DNA from: Burkholderiaceae bacterium | Lineage (GTDB): Bacteria > Pseudomonadota > Gammaproteobacteria > Burkholderiales > Burkholderiaceae_E | Assembly: GCA_024637395.1 (NCBI GenBank) | Contig: JAGXFG010000090.1 | Coordinates: 1 to 34,609, forward strand | Direction of reading: 5' to 3' | DNA length: 34,609 nucleotides | Part shown: one piece after another, positions 14,103-23,415 of the stretch | How the letters are laid out: every line of letters starts with the position of its first letter | Position numbering within the stretch: the first letter of the stretch is position 1 | Made by a program: the position numbers and the translations under genes | Notes under the pieces: generated by a model | Told to the model about the DNA's origin: nothing | Seen by the model: the letters and a program-made list of their open reading frames with translations, nothing else | Database searches by the model: none

Positions 14103-15719
14103 ATGGAGATCACTTCTTCGTCCCGTCGCCCCATGCAACCGTTGCATGAGTACCTGCGCATGCACGCGCGTGCACGGGGTGATCATGCCGCCTGCGTCTG
14201 GTATGGCTACACCATGAGCTACGCGGAACTCGATCGCGCCAGCGATGCCTTTGGCGCACGTCTGCAAGCCGTCGGAGTGCGAAAGGGTGAACCCGTCGTG
14301 CTGTTTCTCAACAACTGCCCACAGTACCTGGTGGCGCACTACGGCATCCAGAAGATCGGCGCCATCGTCTGTCCGAGTGGCCCGCTCAACAAGGAGCATG
14401 AGCTGGCTTACCAGTTGAACGACCTGAAGGCCCGCGTGATCATCGCCGCATCGTCGCTGCTGCCGGTCGTCGAGAAAGTGCGCGCCGAAAGCGCGCTCGA
14501 GCATGTCTTCACGGTGCACTATGCCGACCTGTTGCCGGCCCAGGTCACGCTCGAGCTGCCGACTGAACTGGCAGCGGCAAAGAATGATGCGCGCGCCGTG
14601 CCGGCGGGTTGCGAAGACTTTCTTGTCGCGATGCACGGCGACGCGACACCTACGCCCGTTGAACTGACGCTCGATGACGTCGCGCTCATGACCTACACCT
14701 CGGGCACCACCGGCCTGCCCAAAGGGGCCATGCTCAGTTACGGCAACGCGCTCTTCAAAACCGAAGCGGTGGCGGACTGCAATGACCTGACGGCTGATGA
14801 CGTGCTGCTTTCCATCGCGCCGCTGTACCACATCGCGGGCATGCTCATGGGCGTCAACGTGCCGGTGCTCACAGGAGCCACTGCGGTGTTGCTGCATCGC
14901 TTCGACCCGATTGCGACGCTCCGGGCTATCGACACCTACCAGGTAAGCTTTTGGTACAGCATCGCACCGATGAATGTGGCCTGCATGCAGGTGACCGACA
15001 TGGCGCGCTTCAACCTCGACAGCCTCAGGGCGAACCCGGTGACGAGCTTTGGCATCACCTTCACCGAACCGCTGGCTAATCAGTGGCAGTCCTTCGCTAC
15101 CCGCTGCACGTCGCTGGAAGCAGCTTACGGCCTGAGTGAAACCCACACGTGCGACACCTACATGCCGCGTCATGCGCCGCGCTGGGGTACGCACGGCGTG
15201 GCGGTTCCGGGCGTGACGATCCGGATCATTGATTCCGCGACGGGCACCGACATGCCGGTCGGCGAGGTCGGCGAGATCGTGCTGAGGAGCCTGGGTACGT
15301 TCAAGGGCTACTGGAACAAGCCCGAGGCCACTCAGGCGACGTTGCGCGACGGCTGGGTGCACACGGGGGATATGGGTAAAAGCGATGCCGACGGCTATTT
15401 GACTTTCATCGGGCGCTTCAAGGAAATGATCAAGGTTTCGGGCTACAGCGTATTTCCCGAGGAAGTCGAGACCATCCTGATCAAGCACCCCGCGGTGGCG
15501 CAGGCCGCGGTGATTGCATTGCCCGATGCACAGAAGGGCGAGGTCGTAAAGGCCTTTGTCGTCAGGAAACCCGGTTCCGAAGTGAGCGCAGACGCTTTGA
15601 TCGCCTGGTCGCGCGACAACATGGCGAGCTACAAGGTACCGCGGGTCGTGAATTTCATCGCGGCATTGCCGACGACCGGGGCGGGCAAAGTGCTGCGGCG
15701 CCTGCTCAAAGACGAATGA
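14103..15719 (+). CDS. Acyl-CoA ligase (AMP-dependent synthetase, ANL family)
   Basis: A 538-residue enzyme that activates a carboxylic acid to its CoA thioester via an acyl-adenylate. Motifs in order: the P-loop-like LMTYTSGTTGLPKGAML at about 196-212, AAYGLSETHTCDTY (ATP/adenylate), DGWVHTGDMGKSDADGYLTFIGRFKEMIKVSGYSVFPEEVE (hinge and A8), and the catalytic Lys in TTGAGKVLRRLLKDE near the end. An in-frame extension to 13932 would run through the promoter, so the ATG at 14103 after a purine-rich AAAAAGAGAAACAAC is preferred. The stop overlaps the next start by 4 bases, which ties the product acyl-CoA to the biotin carboxylase encoded downstream. The chain length of the acid is not predictable. 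Confidence 0.9.
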   Translation: MEITSSSRRPMQPLHEYLRMHARARGDHAACVWYGYTMSYAELDRASDAFGARLQAVGVRKGEPVVLFLNNCPQYLVAHYGIQKIGAIVCPSGPLNKEHELAYQLNDLKARVIIAASSLLPVVEKVRAESALEHVFTVHYADLLPAQVTLELPTELAAAKNDARAVPAGCEDFLVAMHGDATPTPVELTLDDVALMTYTSGTTGLPKGAMLSYGNALFKTEAVADCNDLTADDVLLSIAPLYHIAGMLMGVNVPVLTGATAVLLHRFDPIATLRAIDTYQVSFWYSIAPMNVACMQVTDMARFNLDSLRANPVTSFGITFTEPLANQWQSFATRCTSLEAAYGLSETHTCDTYMPRHAPRWGTHGVAVPGVTIRIIDSATGTDMPVGEVGEIVLRSLGTFKGYWNKPEATQATLRDGWVHTGDMGKSDADGYLTFIGRFKEMIKVSGYSVFPEEVETILIKHPAVAQAAVIALPDAQKGEVVKAFVVRKPGSEVSADALIAWSRDNMASYKVPRVVNFIAALPTTGAGKVLRRLLKDE

Positions 15720-18700
15720 AAGATCTTGTGTTCAAGAAGATTCTGGTTGCCAACCGGGGCGAAATCGCCGTTCGATTGGTGCGCGCGCTGCACGATCTGG
15801 ACATCGCAAGCGTGGGCGTTTTCGCGCGCGACGATGCCCAAGCCCTTCACGTGCGGCTGGCCGACAAAGCCGTCGCGCTCGACGGCACCGGCCCGTCGGC
15901 CTATCTGGACATCGCAGCGCTCGTCGCGATAGCGCAGGCCGAGGGCTGCGACGCGGTCCATCCTGGTTACGGATTCCTCAGCGAGCGCGCTGATTTCGCG
16001 CAGGCCTGCGCCGATGGCGGTCTGGTTTTCATCGGGCCGACGCCCGACCAACTTGCGCTCTTCGGCGACAAGGCCCGTGCCCGCGCACTGGCCGAGGCAT
16101 GCGATGTGCCGGTGATGCCCGGGAGCGCGGGCGCCGTCACGCTGGAACAGGCGCAAGCCTTCTTTTCTGCGCAAACGGCCAACGGTGCGCAGGCCGGCGT
16201 CATGATCAAGGCGCTCGGCGGCGGGGGCGGCCGCGGCATGCGCGCGGTGTTGCGCACCGCCGATGTTGCCGAGGCTTACGCCCGTTGCGTCTCCGAGGCC
16301 AGGGCCGCTTTCGGTGTCGAGGGCGTGTACGTCGAACACCTGATGCGAAACGCGCGACATATCGAGGTGCAGGTGCTCGGAGATGGCCAGGCGGTCGCGA
16401 GTTTGGGTGAGCGCGAGTGCACCCTGCAGCGGCGCTTCCAGAAGCTGGTCGAGATTGCTCCGAGTCCCACTCTTCCCGAGGAACTTCGGGTCCAGATCAC
16501 GCAGGCCGCCCTGCGAATGGCTCAGGCGGTAGGCTACCGCGGCCTTGGTACCTTCGAGTTCCTGGTCGACGAAGGCGCCGCCCTGCTGCCAGTCGTATTT
16601 ATCGAGGCGAACCCTCGGCTACAGGTTGAACACACGGTTACCGAAGCCGTAACCGGACTCGATCTCGTGCAACTGCAGATTGCCGTCGCTGCGGGCCAGT
16701 CGCTGGCCGACCTCGGGGTTGAGGCCGGCGCTACGGCTGTGCAACGCGGCTTTGCGATTCAGTGGCGGATCAACGCCGAGACCCTCGATGCGGAGGGTCG
16801 GACGCGGCCGGCCCACGGCACGCTCGCCTGTTTTGATCTGGCCCGCGGTCCAGGCATTCGCGTCGACAGCCATGGTTACCCCGGGTTCGCGCCTTCGCCG
16901 CACTACGACACGCTGCTCGCCAAGTTGATCGTGCATTCGCCTTCCCCTCGCTTTGCCGACGCGCTGCGCCGCTCATCACGCGCGCTCGAGGAATGCCGCA
17001 TCGAAGGCATCGCAACCAACCTGACACTGTTGCGCGCCATTGCGGCGCGACCCGAATTCGCTGCGCAGGCCGTTCATACGCACTTCATCGAGGCGCATCT
17101 GGACGAATTGCTGGCTGCGGCCGCGCGACTCGACGACGTGACGCGAGCGATTTCTTCTGACTCCGATGTGACGGCCGCTGCGGCGCCCTTTTTCTTCGAC
17201 GATACCGATGCGCTCATGGTTCGGGCGCCGATGGCCGCCAAGCTCGTGGAACTCACGGTCGACGTCGGCGATGTCTTGCCGGCTGGCGCCCAGTTTGGCG
17301 TGCTCGAGGCAATGAAGATGGAACACCTGCTCCACTTGCCACGAGCGGGGCGCGTGGTGGCGGTGCTCGCGGCCGCGCTCGACTACCTGGTCGAAGGCCA
17401 GCCGTTGTTGCGCCTCGAAGCGGTTGATATGGCCGCGCTCGAAGTCGACGCGCACGCTGCGCTCGACCTTGATGCAATTCGGCCCGACCTGCAGAAAGTC
17501 ATCGACCGCCACGCGTTCACCCTCGACGCCAATCGTCCGGCCGCGGTCGCAAAGCGCGCCCGACAGGGCGGCCGCAGCGCGCGCGCCAACATTGCCGACC
17601 TTTGTGATCTGGCAGACGAGCCGGGCAATTTCAGCGAATACGGGGCGCTCGCGATCGCGGCGCAAACGCGTCGGCGCAAGCTCGACGACCTGATCGCCAA
17701 CACGCCGGCCGACGGCTTGATCACCGGCATCGGCAGCGTCAACGCAAAGCAGTTCGGAGCGGAGAAATCGCGCTGCGCCGTGTTGGCCTACGACTACACG
17801 GTACTGGCAGGTACGCAGGGCCTGCGAAACCACTACAAAACGGACCGCATGCTTGGCATCGCGCATCGACTCAAGCTGCCGGTTGTGCTGTTTGCCGAAG
17901 GTGGTGGCGGGCGACCGGGAGATACCGACATGCCGATCGTCGCCGGTTTGCATATCCGCACCTTCGGTCAGTTTGCCGCGCTTTCCGGCAAGGTGTCGGT
18001 GGTCGGCATCGTGCATGGCCGCTGTTTCGCAGGCAATGCGGCGCTGCTGGGTTGCTGCGACGTGATCATTGCCACGCGCGCCAGCAACATCGGCATGAGC
18101 GGGGCGGCCATGATTGAGGGCGGCGGGCTCGGTACTTTCGCGCCGGAGCAAATCGGTCCGAGCGACGTGCAGTCAAAGAACGGTGTCATCGATATCCTGG
18201 TGCGGGACGAAGTCGAGGCGGTCGCTGCCGCGAAGCAAACCCTTTCGTACTTTCAGGGGCCACGAGCGATTGGCTTTGTGCTGACCAGAGAGTGCTGCGA
18301 CATGCGGTGCCAGAGAACCGACTGCGCGTGTACGACGTGCGTGCCGTGATGCGCGACCTCGTCGACAGTGGTTCGCTATTGGAGCTTCGCGCCAACTTCG
18401 GCGCCGGCATCCTCACCGCGTTCGCGCGCATGGAGGGAAGGCCGGTTGGTCTGATCGCCAACAATCCCAAACACCTGGGTGGCGCGATTGACGCGGTGGC
18501 GGCCGACAAGGCTGCGCGCTTCATGCAGCTATGCAATGCTCACGGCCTGCCGATCGTCGCGCTGTGCGACACGCCGGGTTTCATGGTCGGCCCCCAGATC
18601 GAAGCGCAGGCACAAGTGCGCCATGTCTGCCGCATGTTCCTTGTTGCCTCACACCTGCGCGTGCCGTATTTCTGTGTCGTGCTGCGCAAGGGTTACGGCT

Positions 18701-19035
18701 TGGGCGCGATGGCGATGGCAGCGGGCGGGTTCGAGGCGCCGGTGTTCACCGTCGCCTGGCCGACCGGTGAGTTCGGTGCGATGGGGCTTGAAGGCGCGGT
18801 GCGGCTAGGCTACCGCAAGGAACTTGAGGCGGCTCCCGAAGGCGCCGCACGCGATCAACTCTTTGAGCAATTGGTGGCGCAGCAGTATGAGAGTGGCGAA
18901 GCCATCAATATGGCTCAAACTCTGGAAATAGATGCCGTGATCGACCCCGCCGACACGCGTGCCTGGTTGGTGCGCGGATTGGCCTCGTGCGCGGGCACCC
19001 AGGACCCGACCACGAATTACGTCGACGCCTGGTAG
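15716..19035 (+). pseudogene. Single-chain acyl-CoA carboxylase (biotin carboxylase-BCCP-carboxyltransferase, LCC type) with a frameshift
   Basis: A gene of about 1,100 codons encoding all parts of an acyl-CoA carboxylase, as in the single-chain long-chain acyl-CoA carboxylases. Residues 1-450 are biotin carboxylase (KILVANRGEIAVRL, HPGYGFLSE, MIKALGGGGGRGMR, EANPRLQVEHTVTE). Biotinyl Lys534 lies in EAMKME, and from about 590 onward is carboxyltransferase (VVLFAEGGGGRPGDTD, then CDTPGFMVGPQIEAQ). Frame 2 stays sensible up to YFQG at about 18259, and frame 1 continues as ATSDWLCADQRVLRHAVPENR. Restoring one G to the run at 18256-18259 rejoins them. As written, frame 2 ends at 18349 and cuts off the biotin-CT second half. 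The remainder is otherwise well preserved, so a recent mutation or a base-call error is likely. Confidence 0.88.
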
Positions 19036-19160
19036 CCCCGCGACTGCTACCCTGATGCGCGCCACAATCGGTGTAGCAGCGTTGTTAAGGAATTGATTTT
19101 CGACATGAGCAGATCACGTCCCTTGCCCCCGGGCCTACCGCCTGCGTCCGTTCCCCGCCC

Positions 19161-19985
19161 ATGAATCCGACCACCCCGTTCTCAGCCATCGTCGCTGCCC
19201 GTACCCGCGCCGGCGATACCGTGACCTTCGATATCGCCGAAGACTGGCAGCAGGGCCGCACAGCCTACGGCGGCATCGTCTGCGCAATCGCGGCGCAGGC
19301 GATGCGCGATGTTGCGGGCGCCGACTGGCCTCCCGACGTGCACCTGCGCGCGCTGCAGTGCAGCTTTGTCTCAGTGGTGGCCGCTGGACGGGTGCAGGTC
19401 GAGGTCGAGGTGCTGCGGCAAGGGCGCAACGTCTGCCAGGTGCTGGCGCGGGTGATGGAGGGTGGGCGGCTGGGCTCGGTGCTGCTCGGGGTCTACAGCG
19501 CCGATCGCCCTTCGGCGCTGACGCCGCGCTGGCCGAAGCGGCCGACCGCGCGCGTCGAGGCTGAGGCGCTGCCGTCAGTGCCTTTCGAGCCCGGGCGAAT
19601 GCCGCCGTTCATGCAGCACATGGAGATGCGCTGGGCGGAAGGCGGTGCACCCTTCAGCGCCAGGCCGGGTGATCGCTCGTCGATCCACCTGCGGCTGCGC
19701 GACCACGACAGCGGCGCCATCCTCCCCGAGGTGCTGACAGTGCTGTTGGCAGATGCACCGGCAACACCCGCGCTCGGCGAGTTGGCGCGGCCGGCGCTGT
19801 CGAGCAGCGTGACCTGGGCGCTGGAGTTGCGCGCGCACGGCTGCGCGGAAACCGATGGCTGGTGGCGTATCGACAGCCAGTCGCTGGTCGTGGAAGGGGG
19901 CTACGTGAATCACTGCTCTCAGCTGTGGGCACCATCGGGCGCGCTGGCCGCTCTGGGTACGCAGGTGGTCACCGTTTTCGCCTGA
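19161..19985 (+). CDS. Acyl-CoA thioesterase-like protein (double hotdog)
   Basis: 274 residues with the two-hotdog layout of TesB/4HBT_3-type thioesterases, which hydrolyse acyl-CoA to the free acid. The first hotdog holds WQQGRTAYGGIVCAIAAQAM (helix packing with the Gly-Gly) and LRALQCSFVSVVAAGRVQVEVEVLRQGRNV. The second holds HLRLRDHDSGAILPEVLTVLLADAPATPAL and SSSVTWALELRAH. There is no signal peptide. It lies 125 bp downstream of the carboxylase on the same strand and probably belongs to the same acyl-CoA pathway. It converges with the TPP-enzyme gene to its right. The substrate is unknown. Confidence 0.82.
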   Translation: MNPTTPFSAIVAARTRAGDTVTFDIAEDWQQGRTAYGGIVCAIAAQAMRDVAGADWPPDVHLRALQCSFVSVVAAGRVQVEVEVLRQGRNVCQVLARVMEGGRLGSVLLGVYSADRPSALTPRWPKRPTARVEAEALPSVPFEPGRMPPFMQHMEMRWAEGGAPFSARPGDRSSIHLRLRDHDSGAILPEVLTVLLADAPATPALGELARPALSSSVTWALELRAHGCAETDGWWRIDSQSLVVEGGYVNHCSQLWAPSGALAALGTQVVTVFA

Positions 19986-20038
19986 ACCAGGCCCGCGACG
20001 AAGCAACACGTCGGCGCGGGCTCGCCAGTCGATGGCCG

Positions 20039-20632
20039 CTAGAACGGCGCGAAACCAAGGGCCGCGCGAAAGCGATTCTTGATATACACACCATCGCGCG
20101 AAGGCAAGGCGCGTGGTGGCGCGCTGGGGTCAATGAATACCTGCGCAAAGGTCACGCCCGAGCGTGCAAGCACGCGGTCTGCCACTGCGGCGACGCCGTC
20201 GAGTCCGGTCACCGCGAACGCATTCGTCAATCCGCAACCCTTTGCCACTGCCACCAGGTCAGTGCCCAGGCTCGTGTGGCTGCGTTGCATGCCCGTTTCG
20301 CCAAAATGCCCGTTGTCGAGCACGACAATGGTGAGGTTGGCCGGCTGCTTGGCCCCGATGGTGGCCAGACTGCCGAGGCCCATCAATTGCTCGCCGTCTC
20401 CCGTGATGGCGATCACGGATCTTTCTGGCTGGGCGAGCGCCAGTCCCAATGCGACCGAGGCGCAGCCTCCCATGGCTCCCCAGAGGTAAAAATTTTCGTC
20501 GCGATCTCCTGCGGCAAAGACATCATACGAAGGTGATCCGAGACCGGTCACAACCAGCGCGTCAGGCACCCTGCTCAGCAAGCTGGAGACGAACGCGCGG
20601 CGGTCGATTCTTGGCATGTTCGGCTTCATCAT
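20039..20632 (-). CDS. TPP-dependent decarboxylase-like enzyme, beta subunit (pyrophosphate-binding half)
   Basis: About 197 residues corresponding to the C-terminal TPP-binding domain of phosphonopyruvate/sulfopyruvate decarboxylases (ComE-like). The TPP motif is ITGDGEQLMGLGSLATIGAKQPANLTIVVLDNGHFGETG, the GDG...N pattern for Mg and diphosphate. MGGCASVALGLALAQPERSV precedes it. I chose the ATG at 20632: GGGAG lies upstream and the start overlaps the alpha-subunit stop by 4 bases (ATGA). It works only as a heteromer with the alpha subunit. The substrate would be a 3-substituted 2-oxo acid by family analogy. It converges with the thioesterase gene. Confidence 0.85.
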   Translation of the reverse strand: MMKPNMPRIDRRAFVSSLLSRVPDALVVTGLGSPSYDVFAAGDRDENFYLWGAMGGCASVALGLALAQPERSVIAITGDGEQLMGLGSLATIGAKQPANLTIVVLDNGHFGETGMQRSHTSLGTDLVAVAKGCGLTNAFAVTGLDGVAAVADRVLARSGVTFAQVFIDPSAPPRALPSRDGVYIKNRFRAALGFAPF

Positions 20633-21162
20633 TTGCGCTCCCACTTCTTGCGACCAATCAGATTCTGGGACAACAGGACTGCGACCTGCTCCCCGGCTTG
20701 GAATGCGGCGTCTAGACCCGCGCTGACGATCTCTTCCGCCTCGTCTGGCGTCGACACGCGCAGCACGCTGATACCCATCAACTCCAGGGCCCGTTGAGTC
20801 GCCCGGCCCATCGGCCCCTGCCAGGGATTGAACTCCGCGTACTCGCCGCGCATCGTCACCAGTGTGAAGAACGGGAGATTGCAGCTGCGCAGCAATGAGA
20901 ACATGTTCACGCAGTTGCCCACGCCGCTGCTTTGCATCAATAGCGCCGCGCGTTGCCCGCCGAGCCAGGCACCACTGACCACGGCGACACCTTCCTCCTC
21001 GGTCGTACAGACGGTCGCGTGGATATCGGGATCCGCTTCCGCACGCCGGATCGCGTAAGAATGCCCCGCATCAGGCACATAGGCGATCTGCCGTACGTTG
21101 CCCTCCTTGAGGACCTTGAACACTGCCTTCTGCCATGCAGGTGCGTCATCAGTGTTTGTCAT
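20629..21162 (-). CDS. TPP-dependent decarboxylase-like enzyme, alpha subunit (pyrimidine-binding half)
   Basis: About 177 residues matching the N-terminal TPP pyrimidine-binding domain (ComD-like). VCTTEEEGVAVVSGAWLGG contains the conserved Glu that activates the thiamine, and LLMQSSGVGNCVNMFSLLRSCNLPFFTLVTMRGEYAEFNPWQGPMG follows. The ATG at 21162 follows GGAG; an in-frame GTG-type extension to 21417 is not homologous. It forms the enzyme with the following beta gene. No sulfolactate, coenzyme M or phosphonate genes are visible nearby, so a sulfopyruvate or phosphonopyruvate substrate should not be assumed. The AraC-type regulator gene lies 92 bp upstream on the same strand and may be co-transcribed. 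Confidence 0.85.
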   Translation of the reverse strand: MTNTDDAPAWQKAVFKVLKEGNVRQIAYVPDAGHSYAIRRAEADPDIHATVCTTEEEGVAVVSGAWLGGQRAALLMQSSGVGNCVNMFSLLRSCNLPFFTLVTMRGEYAEFNPWQGPMGRATQRALELMGISVLRVSTPDEAEEIVSAGLDAAFQAGEQVAVLLSQNLIGRKKWERK

Positions 21163-21254
21163 CTGATCTCCGGGTTTGAATCGAGTAGTGCATCTTATTT
21201 GCTGATGGATATGAGAGGGAAATGGAATTTCATGAGCAGCCCGATCACGGGGCA

Positions 21255-22007
21255 TCATCCGAGCACTGTGACCGACGTATTTTGCACGGCTCTGTACTGC
21301 CCCGGCGTGCTGTGGGTCGCCGCCCGGAACCGGCGGGAGAAGGCGCTGTGATCCGCATATCCACACGCCGCGGCGACGTTGGTGATGGACAGCGACGTTT
21401 CCTCGAGCAATTGGCACGCCAGGTCGATGCGCTTTTTCATCAGCAGTTGCTTCGGGGTCATATGGAAAACCTCGAATACCAGGCGTTCGAGCGTGTCAGT
21501 CGATACCGACGCGTGGACCGCCGCACCGACGATCCGCACCGGCTGGTCCAGTTGCTCGTCGATGTATTGGAGGAATTTCGCCAGCCGATGGTAGCTACGG
21601 TGTCGCTCATTCGCCCGCGGCAGGTCGCGCGACAGGCCTGCCAGGCCGACTATGCGCTTGCTTGCATCCAGCAAAGGAAATTTCGAACTGAGGCACCAGT
21701 GGCGCTCACCCCGGTTCGTCCTATACAAACGCAGCAGCTCGCGGATGGGGCGACCCGTGCGGATCACTTCCATGTCCTGCGCCATGGTGCTCGCACCGGT
21801 GACCGGGAACAGCTGATCCGCCGTTTTACCTGCGACGGCCTCCAGACCCCCCAGTCCGGCCCGTTCGATCAAGGTCTGGTTGGCCCAGAGGTAGCGTCCA
21901 TTGCAGTCCTTGATGTAGAAAAGGACGTCTGGAAGTCCGTCGAACATCGTCTCGACCAGCCCTGGTGTGCGCGTGAGCCACTCCATTGCCTTCGTGTCCA
22001 GTTGCAT
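21255..22007 (-). CDS. PAS-AraC family transcriptional regulator
   Basis: 250 residues. The N-terminal part is a PAS sensor (about 15-130): LPDVLFYIKDCNGRYLWANQTLIERAG, then FPLLDASKRIVGLAGLSRDL. The C-terminal part is an AraC-type double helix-turn-helix (about 150-245): MTPKQLLMKKRIDLACQLLEETSLSITNVAAACGYADHSAFSRRFRAATHSTPGQYR. The PAS domain suggests a small-molecule or redox ligand. The gene is divergent from the FAD oxidoreductase gene across a 220-bp gap and precedes the TPP-enzyme genes on its own strand, so it is placed to control both arms of the cluster, most likely as an activator. Confidence 0.9.
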   Translation of the reverse strand: MQLDTKAMEWLTRTPGLVETMFDGLPDVLFYIKDCNGRYLWANQTLIERAGLGGLEAVAGKTADQLFPVTGASTMAQDMEVIRTGRPIRELLRLYRTNRGERHWCLSSKFPLLDASKRIVGLAGLSRDLPRANERHRSYHRLAKFLQYIDEQLDQPVRIVGAAVHASVSTDTLERLVFEVFHMTPKQLLMKKRIDLACQLLEETSLSITNVAAACGYADHSAFSRRFRAATHSTPGQYRAVQNTSVTVLG

Positions 22008-22227
22008 CTCGACCTAACCCGTGGGACCAAAGGCTCTCATTATGCGGCCGGTCATACGAATCAGACCTGTGCAGAAAACCGCATTCCGGGTGCGCCGTGC
22101 CATCTAGCCGTACCCGGCTCACTTGTGAGAAAGTATCCGTCCCCGGGCCCATGACACGTCACCGGTGAGCGCTGCCGGATATCGCCTTGTGCGTCGCCTG
22201 GCATTTCAAGCATTGCCCGGATCAGCC
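22008..22227. promoter_or_regulatory. Divergent control region between PAS-AraC gene and FAD oxidoreductase gene
   Basis: The gap contains a perfect palindrome CTCACTTGTGAG at 22118-22129, a candidate operator half-way between the two genes. No strong -35/-10 pair is evident rightward, which fits an activator-dependent promoter. An in-frame GTG at 22165 for the oxidoreductase exists, but the ATG at 22228 is preferred. Confidence 0.45.
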
Positions 22228-23403
22228 ATGCCACACACGGAATCAAGGCACATCGTCATCGTCGGCGGCGCCATCATCGGCAGTTTCTGCGCCTGGTCAT
22301 TGCGGCGGGAAGGCTTCGCCGGGCCTATTACCGTCGTGGAGCGAGATCCCACCTACCAATGCTCATCGACGGCACTCTCGGCCGCCTCCATCCGCACGCA
22401 GTTCGGAACACCCGTCAATATCAAGATGAGCCTGATGGGCGCGCGCATGTTTCGCAATATCAAGGCGTTCTTCGGGGATGACGCGGACATCGGATTTCAA
22501 GAGAAAGGCTACCTCATCCTCGGCGGGGATCATCTGGTTGCCGAGCGTGAGGCCGCCGCCGAGATGCAACGAGCCCAGGGTGCGGACATCCTGTCACTCG
22601 ATCCGGACGAACTCGCTTTGCGCTTTCCCGGCATCGACTTCAATGGCGTGGGCATCGGAACCCTGGGTATGCAGCACGAGGGTTGGTTCGATGCATGGAG
22701 CCTGCTGTCTCTCGTGCGCCTGGCGGCGCGCCAACTGGGCGTTTGCTACGAGGCGGCAACAGTCGACTCCTTTGAGACCCAAGGCGCAGCGGTCTCGGCA
22801 GTGGGACTGTCGAGCGGAAAGAAGATCGCCTGTGACTATTGCGTGATGGCGGCGGGACCCTTGTCTGGACGCCTGGTTGCACAGCTCGGCATTGATTTGC
22901 CGGTCGTACCCAGGAAGCGCACCGTGTTTTCGTTCAAGACGCCCTTCAAACTGGCGAATTTCCCGATGCTCTTTGATTCGAGTGGCCTATGGGTCCGCCC
23001 CGAAGGCAAAGGATACATCGGCGGCATCCAACCGCCCGCCGCGATCGATGGGGATGCCGATGGGGATTTCGAGCCCCAACACGCTTTGCTGGAGGAACTG
23101 TTCTGGCCCTTGCTGGCCACGCGCATCCCGGCGATGGCGGAGCTGCGCCTCGAGCGCGCCTGGGCAGGCCACTACGAGATGAACACGCTGGACCATAACG
23201 GAGTTGTCGGGTCGCACGACGAACTCACCAATCTCATCTTTGCGACCGGGTTTTCCGGCCATGGCGTCATGCATGCGCCAGCCGTGGGCCAGGCCGTGGC
23301 CGAATTGATTACGTTCGGGGCTTACCGATCCATCGACATGACGCCTTTGGGTTGGGGGCGCATTCGCACGTCGTCGCCCTTGCTCGAATCCATTGTTTAT
23401 TGA
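22228..23403 (+). CDS. FAD-dependent amine/amino-acid oxidoreductase (DAO family)
   Basis: 391 residues of a DadA/sarcosine-oxidase-type flavoenzyme that oxidises C-N bonds of amino or imino acids. The N-terminal Rossmann strand is HIVIVGGAIIGSFCAWSLRREG followed by the acidic TVVERD. Central GMQHEGWFDAWSLL and C-terminal LERAWAGHYEMNTLDHNGVVG, then FATGFSGHGVMHAPAVGQAVAEL, are typical of the DAO fold and its FAD cap. One oddity: the middle Gly of GxGxxG is Ala (GGAIIG). The ATG at 22228 places the dinucleotide site 12 residues from the start, as in relatives, so I prefer it to the GTG at 22165. It leads the SDR-VOC-pxpABC series. Confidence 0.88.
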   Translation: MPHTESRHIVIVGGAIIGSFCAWSLRREGFAGPITVVERDPTYQCSSTALSAASIRTQFGTPVNIKMSLMGARMFRNIKAFFGDDADIGFQEKGYLILGGDHLVAEREAAAEMQRAQGADILSLDPDELALRFPGIDFNGVGIGTLGMQHEGWFDAWSLLSLVRLAARQLGVCYEAATVDSFETQGAAVSAVGLSSGKKIACDYCVMAAGPLSGRLVAQLGIDLPVVPRKRTVFSFKTPFKLANFPMLFDSSGLWVRPEGKGYIGGIQPPAAIDGDADGDFEPQHALLEELFWPLLATRIPAMAELRLERAWAGHYEMNTLDHNGVVGSHDELTNLIFATGFSGHGVMHAPAVGQAVAELITFGAYRSIDMTPLGWGRIRTSSPLLESIVY

Positions 23404-23415
23404 AAGGACATCCAA

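Noticed and set aside
13917-15488. Long minus-strand open frame of 523 codons opposite the acyl-CoA ligase
   Set aside because: It lies wholly antisense to a gene with complete ANL motifs, its protein has no family pattern, and high GC in codon third positions explains the open frame.
16976-18151. Minus-strand open frame of 391 codons within the carboxylase gene
   Set aside because: Antisense shadow. The plus strand shows biotin-site and carboxyltransferase motifs throughout.
18250-18295. Programmed -1 frameshift in the carboxylase gene
   Set aside because: No X-XXY-YYZ heptamer at the junction, only a four-G run. A simple one-base loss or sequence error is more likely.
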